A DNA stretch of 64,000 nucleotides from an uncultured Parvularculaceae bacterium. Lineage in GTDB: Bacteria > Pseudomonadota > Alphaproteobacteria > Caulobacterales > Parvularculaceae. A program made the position numbers and the translations under genes. Of this stretch, positions 1 to 9,362 are shown piece after piece (positions within the stretch are counted from its first letter, which is position 1; the number at the start of each line of letters is the position of its first letter). A model generated the notes under the pieces. That model worked only from the letters and a program-made list of their open reading frames with translations, had not been told where the DNA came from and did no database searches. The stretch spans positions 62,001 to 126,000 of the forward strand of contig CAMYLZ010000017.1 in NCBI GenBank assembly GCA_947259375.1, given 5' to 3'.

Positions 1-959
1 TCGCCGGAAAGCGAAACCTTTTCCTTTTTTGCGATGCCCGATGTCTGCGCATAGCTGTTGATAATGCGCGTCAAAGCCGCGCGGAAACCGGCAAGGTGCG
101 TGCCGCCATCACGTTGCGGAATGTTGTTGGTGAAGCACAGCACCTTTTCGTGGTAGCTGTCGTTCCACCACATGGCGAGCTCGACAGCGATGCCTTCGCG
201 TTCCGTCACGAAGGAAATCGGCTCACTGAGCAATGAAGATTTCGCGGCGTCGAGATAGCGCACAAATTCCGTGAGCCCGCCATCATAGAGCATATTCTCT
301 TCGCGGATCTCGACATGCCGCTTGTCGATCAGCTTGATGGAGACGCCCGAATTCAAAAACGCCAGCTCGCGCAATCGGTGTTCAAGCGTGTCGAAATCAA
401 ACTCCGTGCCGGTGAAGATCGTATCCGATGGCAGGAACGTTACTTCCGTTCCTGACGTAGCCGCATCGCCGACCATTGCGAGATCCGCTTCCGGCTCGCC
501 CATGCGAAAACGCATGGAATGCTCTTTGCCGTCGCGACGGATCCTGAGCTCCAGCCATTCGGAGAGCGCATTAACAACGGAAACCCCGACGCCGTGCAGC
601 CCGCCCGACACCTTGTAGGAATTTTGGTCGAATTTTCCGCCTGCGTGCAATTGAGTCATGATCACTTGCGCAGCGGAAACGCCCTCTTCGGCGTGAATTT
701 GCGTCGGGATGCCGCGGCCATTGTCGGTGACCGTAACCGACCCGTTTTCATTGAGGATAACCTGCACCGTGTCGCAATGGCCAGCCAGCGCCTCGTCGAT
801 AGCGTTATCGACGACCTCATAGACCATGTGATGCAATCCCGAGCCGTCATCGGTGTCGCCGATATACATGCCCGGCCGCTTGCGAACGGCGTCGAGCCCT
901 TTAAGGACCTTGATCGAGTCGGCGCCGTACTCTTCATTCGGCGCGGCGTTATTCGCCAT
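1..959 (-). CDS. gyrB: DNA gyrase subunit B, N-terminal part (cut by window edge)
   Basis: ATPase subunit of the type II topoisomerase that introduces negative supercoils. About 319 codons are present, starting [19 protein letters not shown]; the rest lies left of the window. GHKL ATPase motifs are visible: [10 protein letters not shown] (about 48-57) with the catalytic Glu and Mg-binding Asn, DNGRGIP (79-85), LHAGGKF (104-110) and [14 protein letters not shown] (from 119). The start is 15 bases after the recF stop, so gyrB is the last visible gene of a dnaA-dnaN-recF-gyrB series. GyrB is preferred over ParE because of this context and the motif spacing. Confidence 0.97.
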   Translation of the reverse strand, partial: MANNAAPNEEYGADSIKVLKGLDAVRKRPGMYIGDTDDGSGLHHMVYEVVDNAIDEALAGHCDTVQVILNENGSVTVTDNGRGIPTQIHAEEGVSAAQVIMTQLHAGGKFDQNSYKVSGGLHGVGVSVVNALSEWLELRIRRDGKEHSMRFRMGEPEADLAMVGDAATSGTEVTFLPSDTIFTGTEFDFDTLEHRLRELAFLNSGVSIKLIDKRHVEIREENMLYDGGLTEFVRYLDAAKSSLLSEPISFVTEREGIAVELAMWWNDSYHEKVLCFTNNIPQRDGGTHLAGFRAALTRIINSYAQTSGIAKKEKVSLSG

Positions 960-974
960 GATGCTATCTTTCTC

Positions 975-2168
975 TTATGTCAGTGTTTCATGAAGCGCGC
1001 CGTCGCGCGCCTCAAAATGCTGGGCGCGCGCTTCCCACGCCTCAAACAGGGCTTTATCCGTGCCCGTCATAAATGCCTGGAACCCGAGGTCGTCGATAAT
1101 CGCAAACAAGGCCGCGCGCCGGTCCGGATCGAGATGCGCCGCAATTTCGTCGAGCAGAAGGATCAGCGGCGCGCCCTCGCGACCAGCCGCCAGCGCGCGG
1201 GCATTGGCAAGCACCAGGCCGATCAACAGGGCTTTTTGCTCGCCAGTAGAGCAAAGCCGCGCCGGCCGGCCTTTGGCGCGATGCACGGTCTGCAAATCAG
1301 AACGATGCGGTCCGGCAAGCGCGCGGCCCGCTTCCGCATCGAGGCGGCGGCATGATCGCAGCTTGTCGGCGAATTCGCGCGCGACCTCCTCAACCGATTG
1401 CCGCTCAAGCGCTTGCTCAAGCTCGCCGTCAAGCGATATATCCGCCGCCGGGAAGGCGCCGCTTTCTTCGGTGACCGCGGCGCCAGCGAGGCGCAATGTC
1501 ATAGCGCGTCGCGCCGCCGCAATCGCGGCGCCGGCTTCGGCCATCTGCGCTTCAACCGCACCAAGCCACTCATCGTCGCGCGCGCCATCCTCAAGCAGGC
1601 GCTGGCGCTGACGCATCGCTTGCTCATAAGCCGTCGATCGGCGGCCATGCTGCGCATCATGGGCGAGCGTCATGCGATCGAGAAAACGGCGCCGATCGCC
1701 CGCACCCTCCATAAACAAGCGGTCTTGCGCCGGGGTCAGCCACAGGAACCGCAAATGGTCAGCGAAAGCGCCAGGCCCAGAAGCGTCGCCATCATCGATC
1801 CGGCAAACGCGGCGCGACGGGCTTGCGGCGTTCGCGCCAACGCCGAACCGGCGCTCATCCTCGCCGTCATCGAGCCGCGCCGACACGGCCCAGCCGCCCG
1901 AGCCGCCAATGCGCGGCAACTCATCGAGGCGCGCGCCGCGAACGCCGCGCCCCGGCCCGATCAGCGAAATCGCTTCAAGGATGTTCGTCTTGCCCGCGCC
2001 ATTGGCGCCCGATATCGCGACCGGCCGCCCGTCGAAACGGATATCCGCCTTTGCGTAAGAGCGAAAATCGGTAATCGTCAGCCGCGTGATGCGCGCGCAT
2101 TTGCCGGACGCTTCACCAGCAACACCCGCATCATTGTCTCCCCAGCTTGTGACCGCCGCTTCGCTCAA
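975..2168 (-). CDS. recF: DNA replication and repair protein RecF
   Basis: SMC-like ATPase that helps load RecA at single-strand gaps through RecFOR. The product is 397 aa. FRSY (35-38) precedes Walker A GANGAGKT (54-61). The ABC-type signature STGEQKALLIGL lies near residue 308 and Walker B LILLLDEIAAHLD near 335-345. The start is TTG, only 4 bases after the dnaN stop. No Met occurs before the conserved N-terminal strand, and an AAGGGTG stretch lies about 10 bases upstream, so translational coupling to dnaN is likely. The roughly 24-residue extension before the conserved core is not typical; a start further in is possible. Confidence 0.96.
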   Translation of the reverse strand: MSEAAVTSWGDNDAGVAGEASGKCARITRLTITDFRSYAKADIRFDGRPVAISGANGAGKTNILEAISLIGPGRGVRGARLDELPRIGGSGGWAVSARLDDGEDERRFGVGANAASPSRRVCRIDDGDASGPGAFADHLRFLWLTPAQDRLFMEGAGDRRRFLDRMTLAHDAQHGRRSTAYEQAMRQRQRLLEDGARDDEWLGAVEAQMAEAGAAIAAARRAMTLRLAGAAVTEESGAFPAADISLDGELEQALERQSVEEVAREFADKLRSCRRLDAEAGRALAGPHRSDLQTVHRAKGRPARLCSTGEQKALLIGLVLANARALAAGREGAPLILLLDEIAAHLDPDRRAALFAIIDDLGFQAFMTGTDKALFEAWEARAQHFEARDGALHETLT

Positions 2169-2172
2169 AATC

Positions 2173-3291
2173 TTACACCCTTAACGGCATCAACACATAA
2201 AGCGCACGTTCGTCTTCCTCATCGAGGATGACCGTCGGCGATGACGGATCGGCAAGCCGGAATGTCGCCGTTTCGCCGTCGATCTGCTGCGCCACATCAA
2301 GCAGGTAACGCGCGTTGAACCCGATTTCGATCGGATCCCCGCCATAATCGACTGAAAGTTCTTCCAGCGCCGAGCCGGCTTCGGGATTGTTCACCGCGAG
2401 CCGCAGCCGGTCCGCCTCAAGCGCCAATTTCACCGAGCGCGTCCGGTCCGCCGACACCGTCGATACGCGATCGACTGCCTGGGCGAAGTCCTTGGTTTCG
2501 ACACGCAAGACATTGGCGTTGCCTTTCGGGATGACGCGCTCATAGTCCGGGAACGAACCATCGATCAGCTTGGATGTCAGATAACCGGCGCCAAAGCCGA
2601 AGCGGACTTTCGCCGCCGATACGGCGATCTCGACATTTTCCTCGGCGTCCTCCAGCAAACGGCCCAGCTCGGCGATCGCCTTGCGCGGTACGATCACGCC
2701 CGGCATGGCTCCCGCCCCGTCAGGCAGCGGCGCATCAACGCGCGCCAGCCGATGGCCATCCGTCGCCGCCGCGCGCAATGCCGGCGCATCGCCGTCAGTC
2801 ACCGCGTGCATATAGACGCCGTTCAGATAATAGCGCGTTTCTTCTTGCGACATGGCGAAGCGCGCCTTGCCAAGCAACCGGCGCAGATCCGAGGTCGGCA
2901 TCGAAAAACGGGTCTCGAGATCATCCGTCGCGAGGCTCGGGAAATCATCTTCCGGCAGCACCGCCAGCGAAAATTGCGAGCGGCCGGATGAGACTTGCAG
3001 CCGGCCCTCTTCCGAGGACAATTCAAGACGAACCTGCGCGCCGTCCGGCAGACGCTTGACGATTTCAAACAGCGTCAACGCCGAAACCGTCGTCGCGCCC
3101 TTGGCGGCGACATCCGCCGGCGCTTCTTCGGAGATTTCGATATCGAGATCCGTCGCCGTCAGCGACAAGGCGCCGCCATCCGCCTGCAACAACACATTTG
3201 AGAGGATTGGAATCGTATTCCGGCGCTCCACAACGCTTTGCACATGCCCCAGCGCCTTTGCCAAGGCGGTCCGTTCTATCGTGACTTTCAT
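2173..3291 (-). CDS. dnaN: DNA polymerase III beta subunit (sliding clamp)
   Basis: Ring-shaped clamp that tethers DNA polymerase III to DNA. At 372 aa it matches the family length of about 366. It starts MKVTIERTALAKALGHVQ and ends with the typical ALYVLMPLRV tail. The clamp signature KLIDGSFPDYERVIP and the stretch FNARYLLDV are present. It lies 262 bases downstream of dnaA, separated by a hairpin terminator, and 4 bases upstream of recF. It may therefore have its own promoter as well as dnaA read-through. Confidence 0.98.
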   Translation of the reverse strand: MKVTIERTALAKALGHVQSVVERRNTIPILSNVLLQADGGALSLTATDLDIEISEEAPADVAAKGATTVSALTLFEIVKRLPDGAQVRLELSSEEGRLQVSSGRSQFSLAVLPEDDFPSLATDDLETRFSMPTSDLRRLLGKARFAMSQEETRYYLNGVYMHAVTDGDAPALRAAATDGHRLARVDAPLPDGAGAMPGVIVPRKAIAELGRLLEDAEENVEIAVSAAKVRFGFGAGYLTSKLIDGSFPDYERVIPKGNANVLRVETKDFAQAVDRVSTVSADRTRSVKLALEADRLRLAVNNPEAGSALEELSVDYGGDPIEIGFNARYLLDVAQQIDGETATFRLADPSSPTVILDEEDERALYVLMPLRV

Positions 3292-3469
3292 CCGGAATGC
3301 TCTCTTAAAAAAAGGTGTTCAGCGCCCTCGTTTCGCGCGGTTGGTCGGTCTTTAAATTTGGCGACGGCGCGCCTTTGCAAAACGCTTGAAAGCGCTCCCT
3401 CCCGGCGATGCCGGCGCAGCGAATCGCCGTGCGGAAATCCGATCGTCAGTATAGCCGAAACGGCCCCCA

Positions 3470-3506
3470 AAAAGCTAGCGCCGAGGCTGAAATCCAGCCC
3501 CGGCGC
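3470..3506 (-). terminator. Rho-independent terminator after dnaA
   Basis: An 11-bp stem with one internal mismatch (GCGCCG and GGCTG arms at 3478-3489; CAGCC and CGGCGC arms at 3495-3506) is followed on the minus strand by TAGC and then five T. It lies about 50 bases past the dnaA stop and before dnaN, so it probably ends or attenuates the dnaA transcript. Confidence 0.7.
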
Positions 3507-3553
3507 CGACACTCTAGAATACTGTTTTTTATTGGCTTTTTGAACGCCGAATT

Positions 3554-5035
3554 TTACCCTTCCAGGGCCTCGCGGATACGGCGCACACCATCCTGAAACG
3601 CCTTGTCGCGCTCAATCAAAGCCTGGGCCCGACGAAAAGAACTCATGACCGTCGTATGGTCGCGCTTGAGCGCTTTGCCGATCCGCGGGAAGGACTCTTT
3701 CAGCACCTCGCGCGCACACCACACCACCGCATGGCGGGCCCGCACAATGCGTTGCGGCTGGGCGCGGCCGGTCATGTCCTCAAGCTTCAACCCGAACGCT
3801 TCGGCGCCGGCGGCGATCGCATCGTCAATCGTGGCCACCCGCTTACGGTCCTCAAGACGCGATTTCAGCGTGGTTTTCGCCTCGTCGAGGTCCACAACAA
3901 CATCCTCGCCGCCATACATCAACAAAAGCTGGTTCAGCGCGCCGATGGTCTCGCGCGTGCTTTGCGAAAAGGTCCGCGCGATAAACGCCAACGCATCATC
4001 CGTAACCGTGCATTTCGCCGTGCTGTTCTCTAGCCGCTTTTGCAACACAACCATACGCAGCGGTTCGTCGCCAGGATGGATCGGCGCGCAAATGCCGCCG
4101 GCGAGCCGGTCCGCAATCCGCTGATTGATCCCCGCTTCCACCAGCTTGGCGGGCGGAAGCTCGCCGGCAATGACAACCTGTTTACCGCTGTCCAGCGCCG
4201 CATCGATCACAATCAGCAATTCTTCCTGGGTGCGGTTCTTGCCGCTGAGAAAATGAATGTCGTCAAAAGCAAGATAGTCATGCGCCAAAAGCGCCTTGTG
4301 CAGCGCCTGCGTCGAATTCGCCCATACCGCGCTGACGCAGGCATTGACGAGATTGTTATAGGTTACATAGCCGGCCGCGCCGCGATCGCCCGCGCGCTCC
4401 CATTCATGCGCGGCCGCTTGCAGCAAATGCGTCTTGCCGACGCCAGACGGCCCATAAAAATAAATCAGCTCTTTTGGGCGACCTTCCGACAACGCCTCCT
4501 GAGCCGCCGCCCAAGCGATGCGATTGGACGGCGCCACGGCAAAAGCGTCAAACGTCCGGCGCGGGTCGAGCGCCGTCGCCAGCCCGTCAAACGCGGCTTC
4601 CTTTTCGTCGCCGGGACGCGCTTGCGCGCCATTGGCGACAGGCGTCATTGCAGACGGCGCAGCCGCAGGCGCCGCCGCGGCGAAACCGCCATTTGCCGCG
4701 CGTTTTTCTTCCTGCGCGTCGATGCGCGCCGCATGCGCGCTCAGATTTTTGAGGACCGTCAGGCGCATATTCCGGAACGGCCCGACTTCGCGCCGCCAGG
4801 TTTCCGCCAGCACGGGAAAAAAGCGGTGATCGAGCATATCGCGCTTGGCTTCGGTCGCGGTCGCGAGCGTGACGCAATCATCGCTCAACTCCGCCAGCCC
4901 CAGATCGACAAACCAGGATTTGTATTTTGCGTCGCCCACTCGCGAACGCAGCGCCGCATGATAACGTTTGAAAATTTCAGTGTGTGAATGCCCGCCAAAT
5001 GCCTCGCGTTCCAACATTGTCTGATTGTTTTCCAT
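3554..5035 (-). CDS. dnaA: Chromosomal replication initiator protein DnaA
   Basis: AAA+ ATPase that binds DnaA boxes, melts oriC and starts replication. The product is 493 aa. Domain I covers about 20-100, and an Ala/Pro-rich linker covers about 105-155. Walker A is GPSGVGKT (195-202) and Walker B AFDDIHFLSG (256-265). TQEELL and GKQVVIAGELPP follow in the places of family motifs. The C-terminal duplex-binding signature RDHTTVM lies near 460. The N-terminal half and sensor region are rather divergent from enterobacterial DnaA but complete. GGCGGCGGAA lies just before the ATG. The gene sits between rpsT and dnaN, as in Caulobacter-like genomes. Confidence 0.97.
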   Translation of the reverse strand: MENNQTMLEREAFGGHSHTEIFKRYHAALRSRVGDAKYKSWFVDLGLAELSDDCVTLATATEAKRDMLDHRFFPVLAETWRREVGPFRNMRLTVLKNLSAHAARIDAQEEKRAANGGFAAAAPAAAPSAMTPVANGAQARPGDEKEAAFDGLATALDPRRTFDAFAVAPSNRIAWAAAQEALSEGRPKELIYFYGPSGVGKTHLLQAAAHEWERAGDRGAAGYVTYNNLVNACVSAVWANSTQALHKALLAHDYLAFDDIHFLSGKNRTQEELLIVIDAALDSGKQVVIAGELPPAKLVEAGINQRIADRLAGGICAPIHPGDEPLRMVVLQKRLENSTAKCTVTDDALAFIARTFSQSTRETIGALNQLLLMYGGEDVVVDLDEAKTTLKSRLEDRKRVATIDDAIAAGAEAFGLKLEDMTGRAQPQRIVRARHAVVWCAREVLKESFPRIGKALKRDHTTVMSSFRRAQALIERDKAFQDGVRRIREALEG

Positions 5036-5651
5036 TTCCGCCGCCCAAGAATTCAGTCAAATTTGTTCCCTGCGCGCGCCAATACAAAATGCGCCGCGCG
5101 CAGCCACTTTCATTTTTTTAATTTTCCGACGATATGCCGCCGGTGCGCTGAACGCCGCCTAAAGGAGCAAGAAGCGCGCTTCTAAAATAGTGCGTGTAAG
5201 GAATAACCCCCGGAAATGATCGCTCTTCATCCTGCTTATCCCCGACCTAACAAGCACTAACAGCCACACGCTTACACGTCAGCCGTCTCGCCAGAAACGA
5301 TATCGGCTGACTGAAAACACTGCTCAAACTAAACTGATTTTGCGGAAAATCATCCGCATCCGTCGTAATGACTATACCCAGTGTAGATAAACTCAAAGGC
5401 GAGCGTCAAGCATTGATTCGCCTTTTTGTGTCGAAATTTTTACACTCATTAAGGATACAAACCCCAGTGAAAATAATGCTTCCAGCAAAAACAACTCTTT
5501 AGGTTGCGAAATGCACTATGCGCGTTAATGCGCAAATTTTGCCCTGGCAAATTGTGCGCCTGCGCGCTGCAAATGCGCGCATGAGCGCGGCGTGCAAGCG
5601 CAACGCCGCGACGCGAAACAAAAGCCGTACTAGAAAACTGGAGAGTGTCGG
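5036..5651. promoter_or_regulatory. Non-coding dnaA upstream region with degenerate DnaA-box candidates
   Basis: This 616-base stretch has no credible gene. It is less GC-rich in its middle than its flanks. Near-matches to the DnaA box (TTWTNCACA) are TGTAGATAA at 5382-5390 (reverse orientation, one mismatch), TTTTACACT at 5438-5446 (one mismatch) and TTATCCCCG at 5236-5244 (two mismatches). The rpsT-proximal part (5518-5630) is packed with TGCGC/GCGCA words. It must hold the dnaA promoter; autoregulation by DnaA or an origin function is only a hypothesis. No TTAA-N7-TTAA CtrA site was found. Confidence 0.4.
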
Positions 5652-5918
5652 TTACGCAGCCAGCGCTTTAATGCGCGACGAAAGACGCGACAATTTACGA
5701 GACACCGTAGCCTTGTGATAGATGCCCTTGGTAACGGCGCGGTGCAGCTCAGGTTGCACCGCTTTGAACGCAGCGTCGGCCGCACTTTTGTCGCCTGACG
5801 CAATCGCTTCCTCCACCTTGCGCAGGAACGTGCGCACGCGCGAGCGGCGCGACTTGTTCACGAGCGTGCGGCGCTCGATCTTGCGAACCATTTTCTTGGC
5901 GGAGGTGGTATTAGCCAT
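5652..5918 (-). CDS. rpsT: 30S ribosomal protein S20
   Basis: Small-subunit protein that binds the 5' domain of 16S rRNA. It is 88 aa from the ATG at 5918 ([20 protein letters not shown]), the usual S20 length. A GTG four codons upstream (5930) would add MTTA and is less likely because the family begins MANxxSAKK. It is rich in Lys and Arg throughout and has the C-terminal [17 protein letters not shown] helix. It is divergent in neither sequence nor position: rpsT directly upstream of dnaA is conserved in many Alphaproteobacteria. Confidence 0.96.
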   Translation of the reverse strand: MANTTSAKKMVRKIERRTLVNKSRRSRVRTFLRKVEEAIASGDKSAADAAFKAVQPELHRAVTKGIYHKATVSRKLSRLSSRIKALAA

Positions 5919-6029
5919 TGCTGTCGTCACTCAAGGTTTATTGCCGCCCGGCGGCGGCGAGAGCGGCGGTATATAGCGGCGGGATGAGGGGCCGTCAACA
6001 CGCGAAACCGCCCTATTTCACAGGATTTC

Positions 6030-6875
6030 TCATCGCTGACAGCCCCCGCAGAAAAAGGTCGACCGCCCACTTTGAATAAAGCGTGAAATATCGCCGCCGC
6101 ACCGCCGGCAGGCCCGCCCCTCCCGGTCGTATACGTCAAACCGGTGCTGGAAATAGCCGAGCGCGCCATCCGTAGCGGCGAAGTCGCGCAAACTCGACCC
6201 GCCCGCCTCAATCGCCTCGCGCAGCACCTTCACAATCGCCTGATGGAGCCGTTCGCCGCGCATTCCGGGCACGGTTGCGGCTTGCCGACGCGGCGACAGG
6301 CGCGCCCTGTAGAGCGCCTCACACACATAAATATTGCCGAGCCCCGCGATCACGCGCTGATCCAGCAACGCCGCCTTAATCGGCGCCTTCCTGCCGCGCA
6401 GCGCCGCGTTGAGCGTTTCAGCGGAAAACTCATTGCCCAGGGGCTCGGGGCCCATGCCGGCGAAATGCCGCGAAGTTTCAAGCCTATCCGGGCCGGAAAG
6501 GTCCATGAAGCCAAAGCGGCGCGGATCGTTGAAGGTGACGCGCGCCAGCCCGGCGTCGCGCATGTGAAACACCACATGATCGTGATTGGGGTTAACGCCG
6601 CTATCACGCGCCGGCTCGGCGCCGGCCTTGATGGTAAAGCGGCCGGACATGCCGAGATGCATGATCAGATGCTCGCCGGTCGACAGGCTGGCGACAAGAT
6701 ATTTGCCGCGCCGGCCCAGCGCATCGACCCGGGCGCCGGTCAGCCGCTCAGCAAAATTTTCCGGAAAAGGAAAGCGCAGATCCGGGCGGCGCAATTCGAC
6801 CCGTGCGAAATGCGCGCCTTCCATAATCGGGGACAAGCCCCGGCGGACCGTTTCGACTTCGGGCAGCTCAGGCAC
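6030..6875 (-). CDS. mutM: Formamidopyrimidine-DNA glycosylase (Fpg/MutM)
   Basis: Bifunctional base-excision enzyme that removes 8-oxoguanine and formamidopyrimidines and nicks the abasic site. It is 281 aa from a GTG start that yields [14 protein letters not shown], placing the catalytic Pro and Glu right after the initiator. A strong GGAGGG lies about 8 bases upstream. RRGKYLV carries the conserved Lys of the H2TH family. The C-terminal zinc finger CRRC...CGGC is intact, and [14 protein letters not shown] is typical of the H2TH region. The longer open frame (to 6902) adds nine residues before the catalytic Pro and cannot be right. Confidence 0.96.
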   Translation of the reverse strand: MPELPEVETVRRGLSPIMEGAHFARVELRRPDLRFPFPENFAERLTGARVDALGRRGKYLVASLSTGEHLIMHLGMSGRFTIKAGAEPARDSGVNPNHDHVVFHMRDAGLARVTFNDPRRFGFMDLSGPDRLETSRHFAGMGPEPLGNEFSAETLNAALRGRKAPIKAALLDQRVIAGLGNIYVCEALYRARLSPRRQAATVPGMRGERLHQAIVKVLREAIEAGGSSLRDFAATDGALGYFQHRFDVYDREGRACRRCGGDISRFIQSGRSTFFCGGCQR

Positions 6876-7011
6876 TTGGACACCCTCCGCTAGAATATGC
6901 AAAACCCTGTAAATATTGATGCATTAAGATTTCAGCCTGTTCTGTGAAGAGAAATTTGACCCAAGCAAAACATTAAAGATAAGCTGTCATTTGATTTTTC
7001 AGAGGGGCATC

Positions 7012-8109
7012 ATGACAGACCAAACAACGCCGCCGGCGACCGGCGAGGCGCTGAGCGTGCGCAATAATTCCACCATTCTGCCGATGTTGTGGATCGGGTT
7101 CTACACGACAATGCTGAATATCGTCACGCTGACCCTGTTTCGATTTTGGGGCCGCACCCATTTTCGCCGCCGGTTATGGGCCGACACCAAAATCGGCGAC
7201 GAACCGCTGGAATATACCGGCAAAGGCCTGGAGCTGTTCATCGGCTTCCTGATCGCGATTTTCACCCTCATGGCGCCATTCGTCGCCATCATCCTCGCGG
7301 TGCAGTTCTTCCTCGGGCCGGACACGCTATTTTTGGCGCTTGTCCCGCTGCTGCTCTACCTTTTTCTGTTCGTCATCCTGGGCGTCGCGATCTTTCTGGC
7401 GCGCCGCTATCATCTGTCACGCACGCGGCTGCGCGGCATTCGTTTTGCGCAGACCGGCTCGGCATGGGGATATGGCTTCGCAACCCTCGGTTATATCTTG
7501 CTAACCGGCGTCACGTTTGGCTGGTTCGGGCCGGCGGCGCGCATCCGGCTTTCGCGCCGGCTGTGGAAAGGGGCGTTTTTCGGCAGCGAGCAGTTTCGCT
7601 TCGAGGATACGCCGGAGGCGCTCGCTGAGCCGGTTTATCAAAGTTTCGCCCTCGCCTGGTTCGGCGGCGGTCTCGCCTATATTGCGTGGATCGCCTGGCT
7701 TGCGACCAGCGGGGCCGCCGATATTACGGCGGTTCAGGATATCGACGCCCTCATCAGGCTTTACGCCTCGATTATTCCACTGGTCATCATCGTTGGCCTG
7801 TTCGTGTGCTGGCACGAAGCGGTGATGATCCGCCGCATTGTCAAAAGCCTGTCTATTGGCGGCGCAAAACTGTCATCGCGGATTTCCGCATTCGATATTC
7901 TCGAACTCGCCGTCACCAACACCTTGCTGCTGGTCTTCACGCTCGGTTTCGGCTTCATGGCGGGGCAGATGCGGGTCTGGAAGCGCATCGCCAACCGCAT
8001 GGAGCTCGATGGCGAGATTGACTTCGCCAGTATCGAACAATCGACGGTCGAAGCGCCGAAACAGGGCGAAGGGCTGGCCGACGGTCTCGACATCATATCG
8101 AACTTCTAA
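7012..8109 (+). CDS. YjgN-like DUF898 family inner-membrane protein
   Basis: Polytopic membrane protein of 365 aa. AGAGGGG lies 5 bases before the ATG chosen (MTDQTTPP), so the upstream ATG at 6991 is rejected. About seven hydrophobic segments are visible, with the family's basic loop RFWGRTHFRRRLWADT after the first and RHYH/RRY-like loops later (LARRYHLSRTRLRGI). The function of DUF898 proteins is unknown. Its stop overlaps the start of the next gene (TAATG), so it is co-translated with an M48 peptidase. YjgN and M48 genes as neighbours is a pattern I recall from other Proteobacteria. The pair may work together in membrane-protein quality control (inference). Confidence 0.85.
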   Translation: MTDQTTPPATGEALSVRNNSTILPMLWIGFYTTMLNIVTLTLFRFWGRTHFRRRLWADTKIGDEPLEYTGKGLELFIGFLIAIFTLMAPFVAIILAVQFFLGPDTLFLALVPLLLYLFLFVILGVAIFLARRYHLSRTRLRGIRFAQTGSAWGYGFATLGYILLTGVTFGWFGPAARIRLSRRLWKGAFFGSEQFRFEDTPEALAEPVYQSFALAWFGGGLAYIAWIAWLATSGAADITAVQDIDALIRLYASIIPLVIIVGLFVCWHEAVMIRRIVKSLSIGGAKLSSRISAFDILELAVTNTLLLVFTLGFGFMAGQMRVWKRIANRMELDGEIDFASIEQSTVEAPKQGEGLADGLDIISNF

Positions 8110-9308
8110 TGCGCGCCGACCCTGAGACCGACGCTGAGACCGACCCTGATCAAGCACTTGAAGGCAGTGTCTTTGCAGGCGACTTCTTCGACGGCAAAGT
8201 CGGTGAAAAGCAGCGCGCGCAAGTGGTTATTGGCGCCGCCGGCCTCAACATCACAACGGTGCGCGCCACAGCGCATTGGCCTTATGCGGATCTGGCGATC
8301 GACCGCGCCCAGGCGGAGACAATCCGCATCGGCAATCGCCGCCATGAAGGTGCGGTGCTGATCTTGCCGCGCGCGGCGGCGCCGGCCCTTGAGGCCGCCG
8401 CACCCGAAACTTACACCGGCGTGCAAGCGCGCCGGCGCACTGCCGCCCTGATCGCGTCACTCGTCGGCGGCGCCAGCGTCGTCGCGGCTGGCTTGTTCAT
8501 CGGCGTGCCGGCCGCCGCAGGTCCGCTCGCGCGCGCGACGCCAGCACAATTCGAACAACGGATCGGCCATAATCTTGCGGCGCAGATCACCACATTCATG
8601 AAACCATGCGGCGATGACGCCGCCACCGCCCGCATCGCCCAAACCATCAACGACATGGCCGAGGCTGGCGACGCCGGGTTTCCCATCACGTTCCGTTTTG
8701 TCGATTCACGCGCGCCAAACGCCTTTGCGCTGCCCGGCGGCCAGGTGATGGCGACCTCCGGCCTGCTTGCCGCGATCGGCGACGATCAGGAGGCGTTTTT
8801 CGCGGTCATGGCTCATGAAATCGGCCATGTGCGCGCCCGCGACGGCATGCAAGCGGTCTATCGCAATGCGGGGCTGGGCATGGCGCTGGAATTCATCACC
8901 GGCGGTTCCGGCGTCGCGCAACAATTGGTGCTTGTCGGCGGCCAGCTCAATCAATTGCGCCATACCCGTCGCCAGGAAGCGGCGGCCGATGCGGCGGCGG
9001 CGGAGATCATGATTGCGGCGGATATGGACCCGGCGGCGCTTGCGCGCGCATTCGACGCGATCACGCGCCACGCCAGCAAGATCGAAGACAGTAAAAGCAA
9101 AAAGAAAGAGCCCGCCAAAAGCAGCAAAGCCCTGCCCTCCTGGTTGCGCTCACATCCGCAAACCGAGGGCCGCAAGGAATTCGCATTAAGCCAGGCGAAG
9201 GCCGGCGGCCCGCCGCCATTGCCCGCGGCGGAATGGCGCCAGGCTTCATCGGCGTGCAATGAAGCGGCGACGCAAAACAGCGCGCCCGATGCAACGGCGG
9301 AAAAATAA
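8109..9308 (+). CDS. M48 family zinc metallopeptidase, membrane-anchored
   Basis: Predicted zinc endopeptidase of 399 aa. Residues about 1-105 form an N-terminal soluble domain. A transmembrane segment spans about 111-135, then the peptidase domain. HEIGH (236-240) supplies two zinc-binding His and the catalytic Glu. The third ligand is probably Glu290 in RRQEAAAD. ALPGGQVMATSGLL just upstream is typical of YfgC/LoiP-like M48 proteins. A Lys/Ser-rich linker follows near 325-345, then SWLRSHPQTEGR, which resembles the family's 'STHP...R' motif. The start overlaps the stop of the YjgN-like gene by one base. A strong terminator follows. Confidence 0.9.
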   Translation: MRADPETDAETDPDQALEGSVFAGDFFDGKVGEKQRAQVVIGAAGLNITTVRATAHWPYADLAIDRAQAETIRIGNRRHEGAVLILPRAAAPALEAAAPETYTGVQARRRTAALIASLVGGASVVAAGLFIGVPAAAGPLARATPAQFEQRIGHNLAAQITTFMKPCGDDAATARIAQTINDMAEAGDAGFPITFRFVDSRAPNAFALPGGQVMATSGLLAAIGDDQEAFFAVMAHEIGHVRARDGMQAVYRNAGLGMALEFITGGSGVAQQLVLVGGQLNQLRHTRRQEAAADAAAAEIMIAADMDPAALARAFDAITRHASKIEDSKSKKKEPAKSSKALPSWLRSHPQTEGRKEFALSQAKAGGPPPLPAAEWRQASSACNEAATQNSAPDATAEK

Positions 9309-9338
9309 AAAAACCCCGGCATTCAAGCCGGGGTTTTT
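9308..9338. terminator. Bidirectional terminator between the M48 gene and rpsA
   Basis: A perfect stem AAAACCCCGGC / GCCGGGGTTTT with a 6-base loop (attcaa) is flanked by A and T tracts, so it can work for both convergent genes. Confidence 0.92.
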
Positions 9339-9362
9339 CAAGCCAGATGAAATGCGACCTGC

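Noticed and set aside
5036-5651. The chromosomal origin oriC
   Set aside because: Only degenerate DnaA boxes, no clear AT-rich unwinding element and no CtrA sites; kept as a dnaA regulatory region only.
6876-6902. The longer mutM start with nine extra residues
   Set aside because: The catalytic Pro must follow the initiator; the GTG at 6875 with GGAGGG upstream satisfies this.
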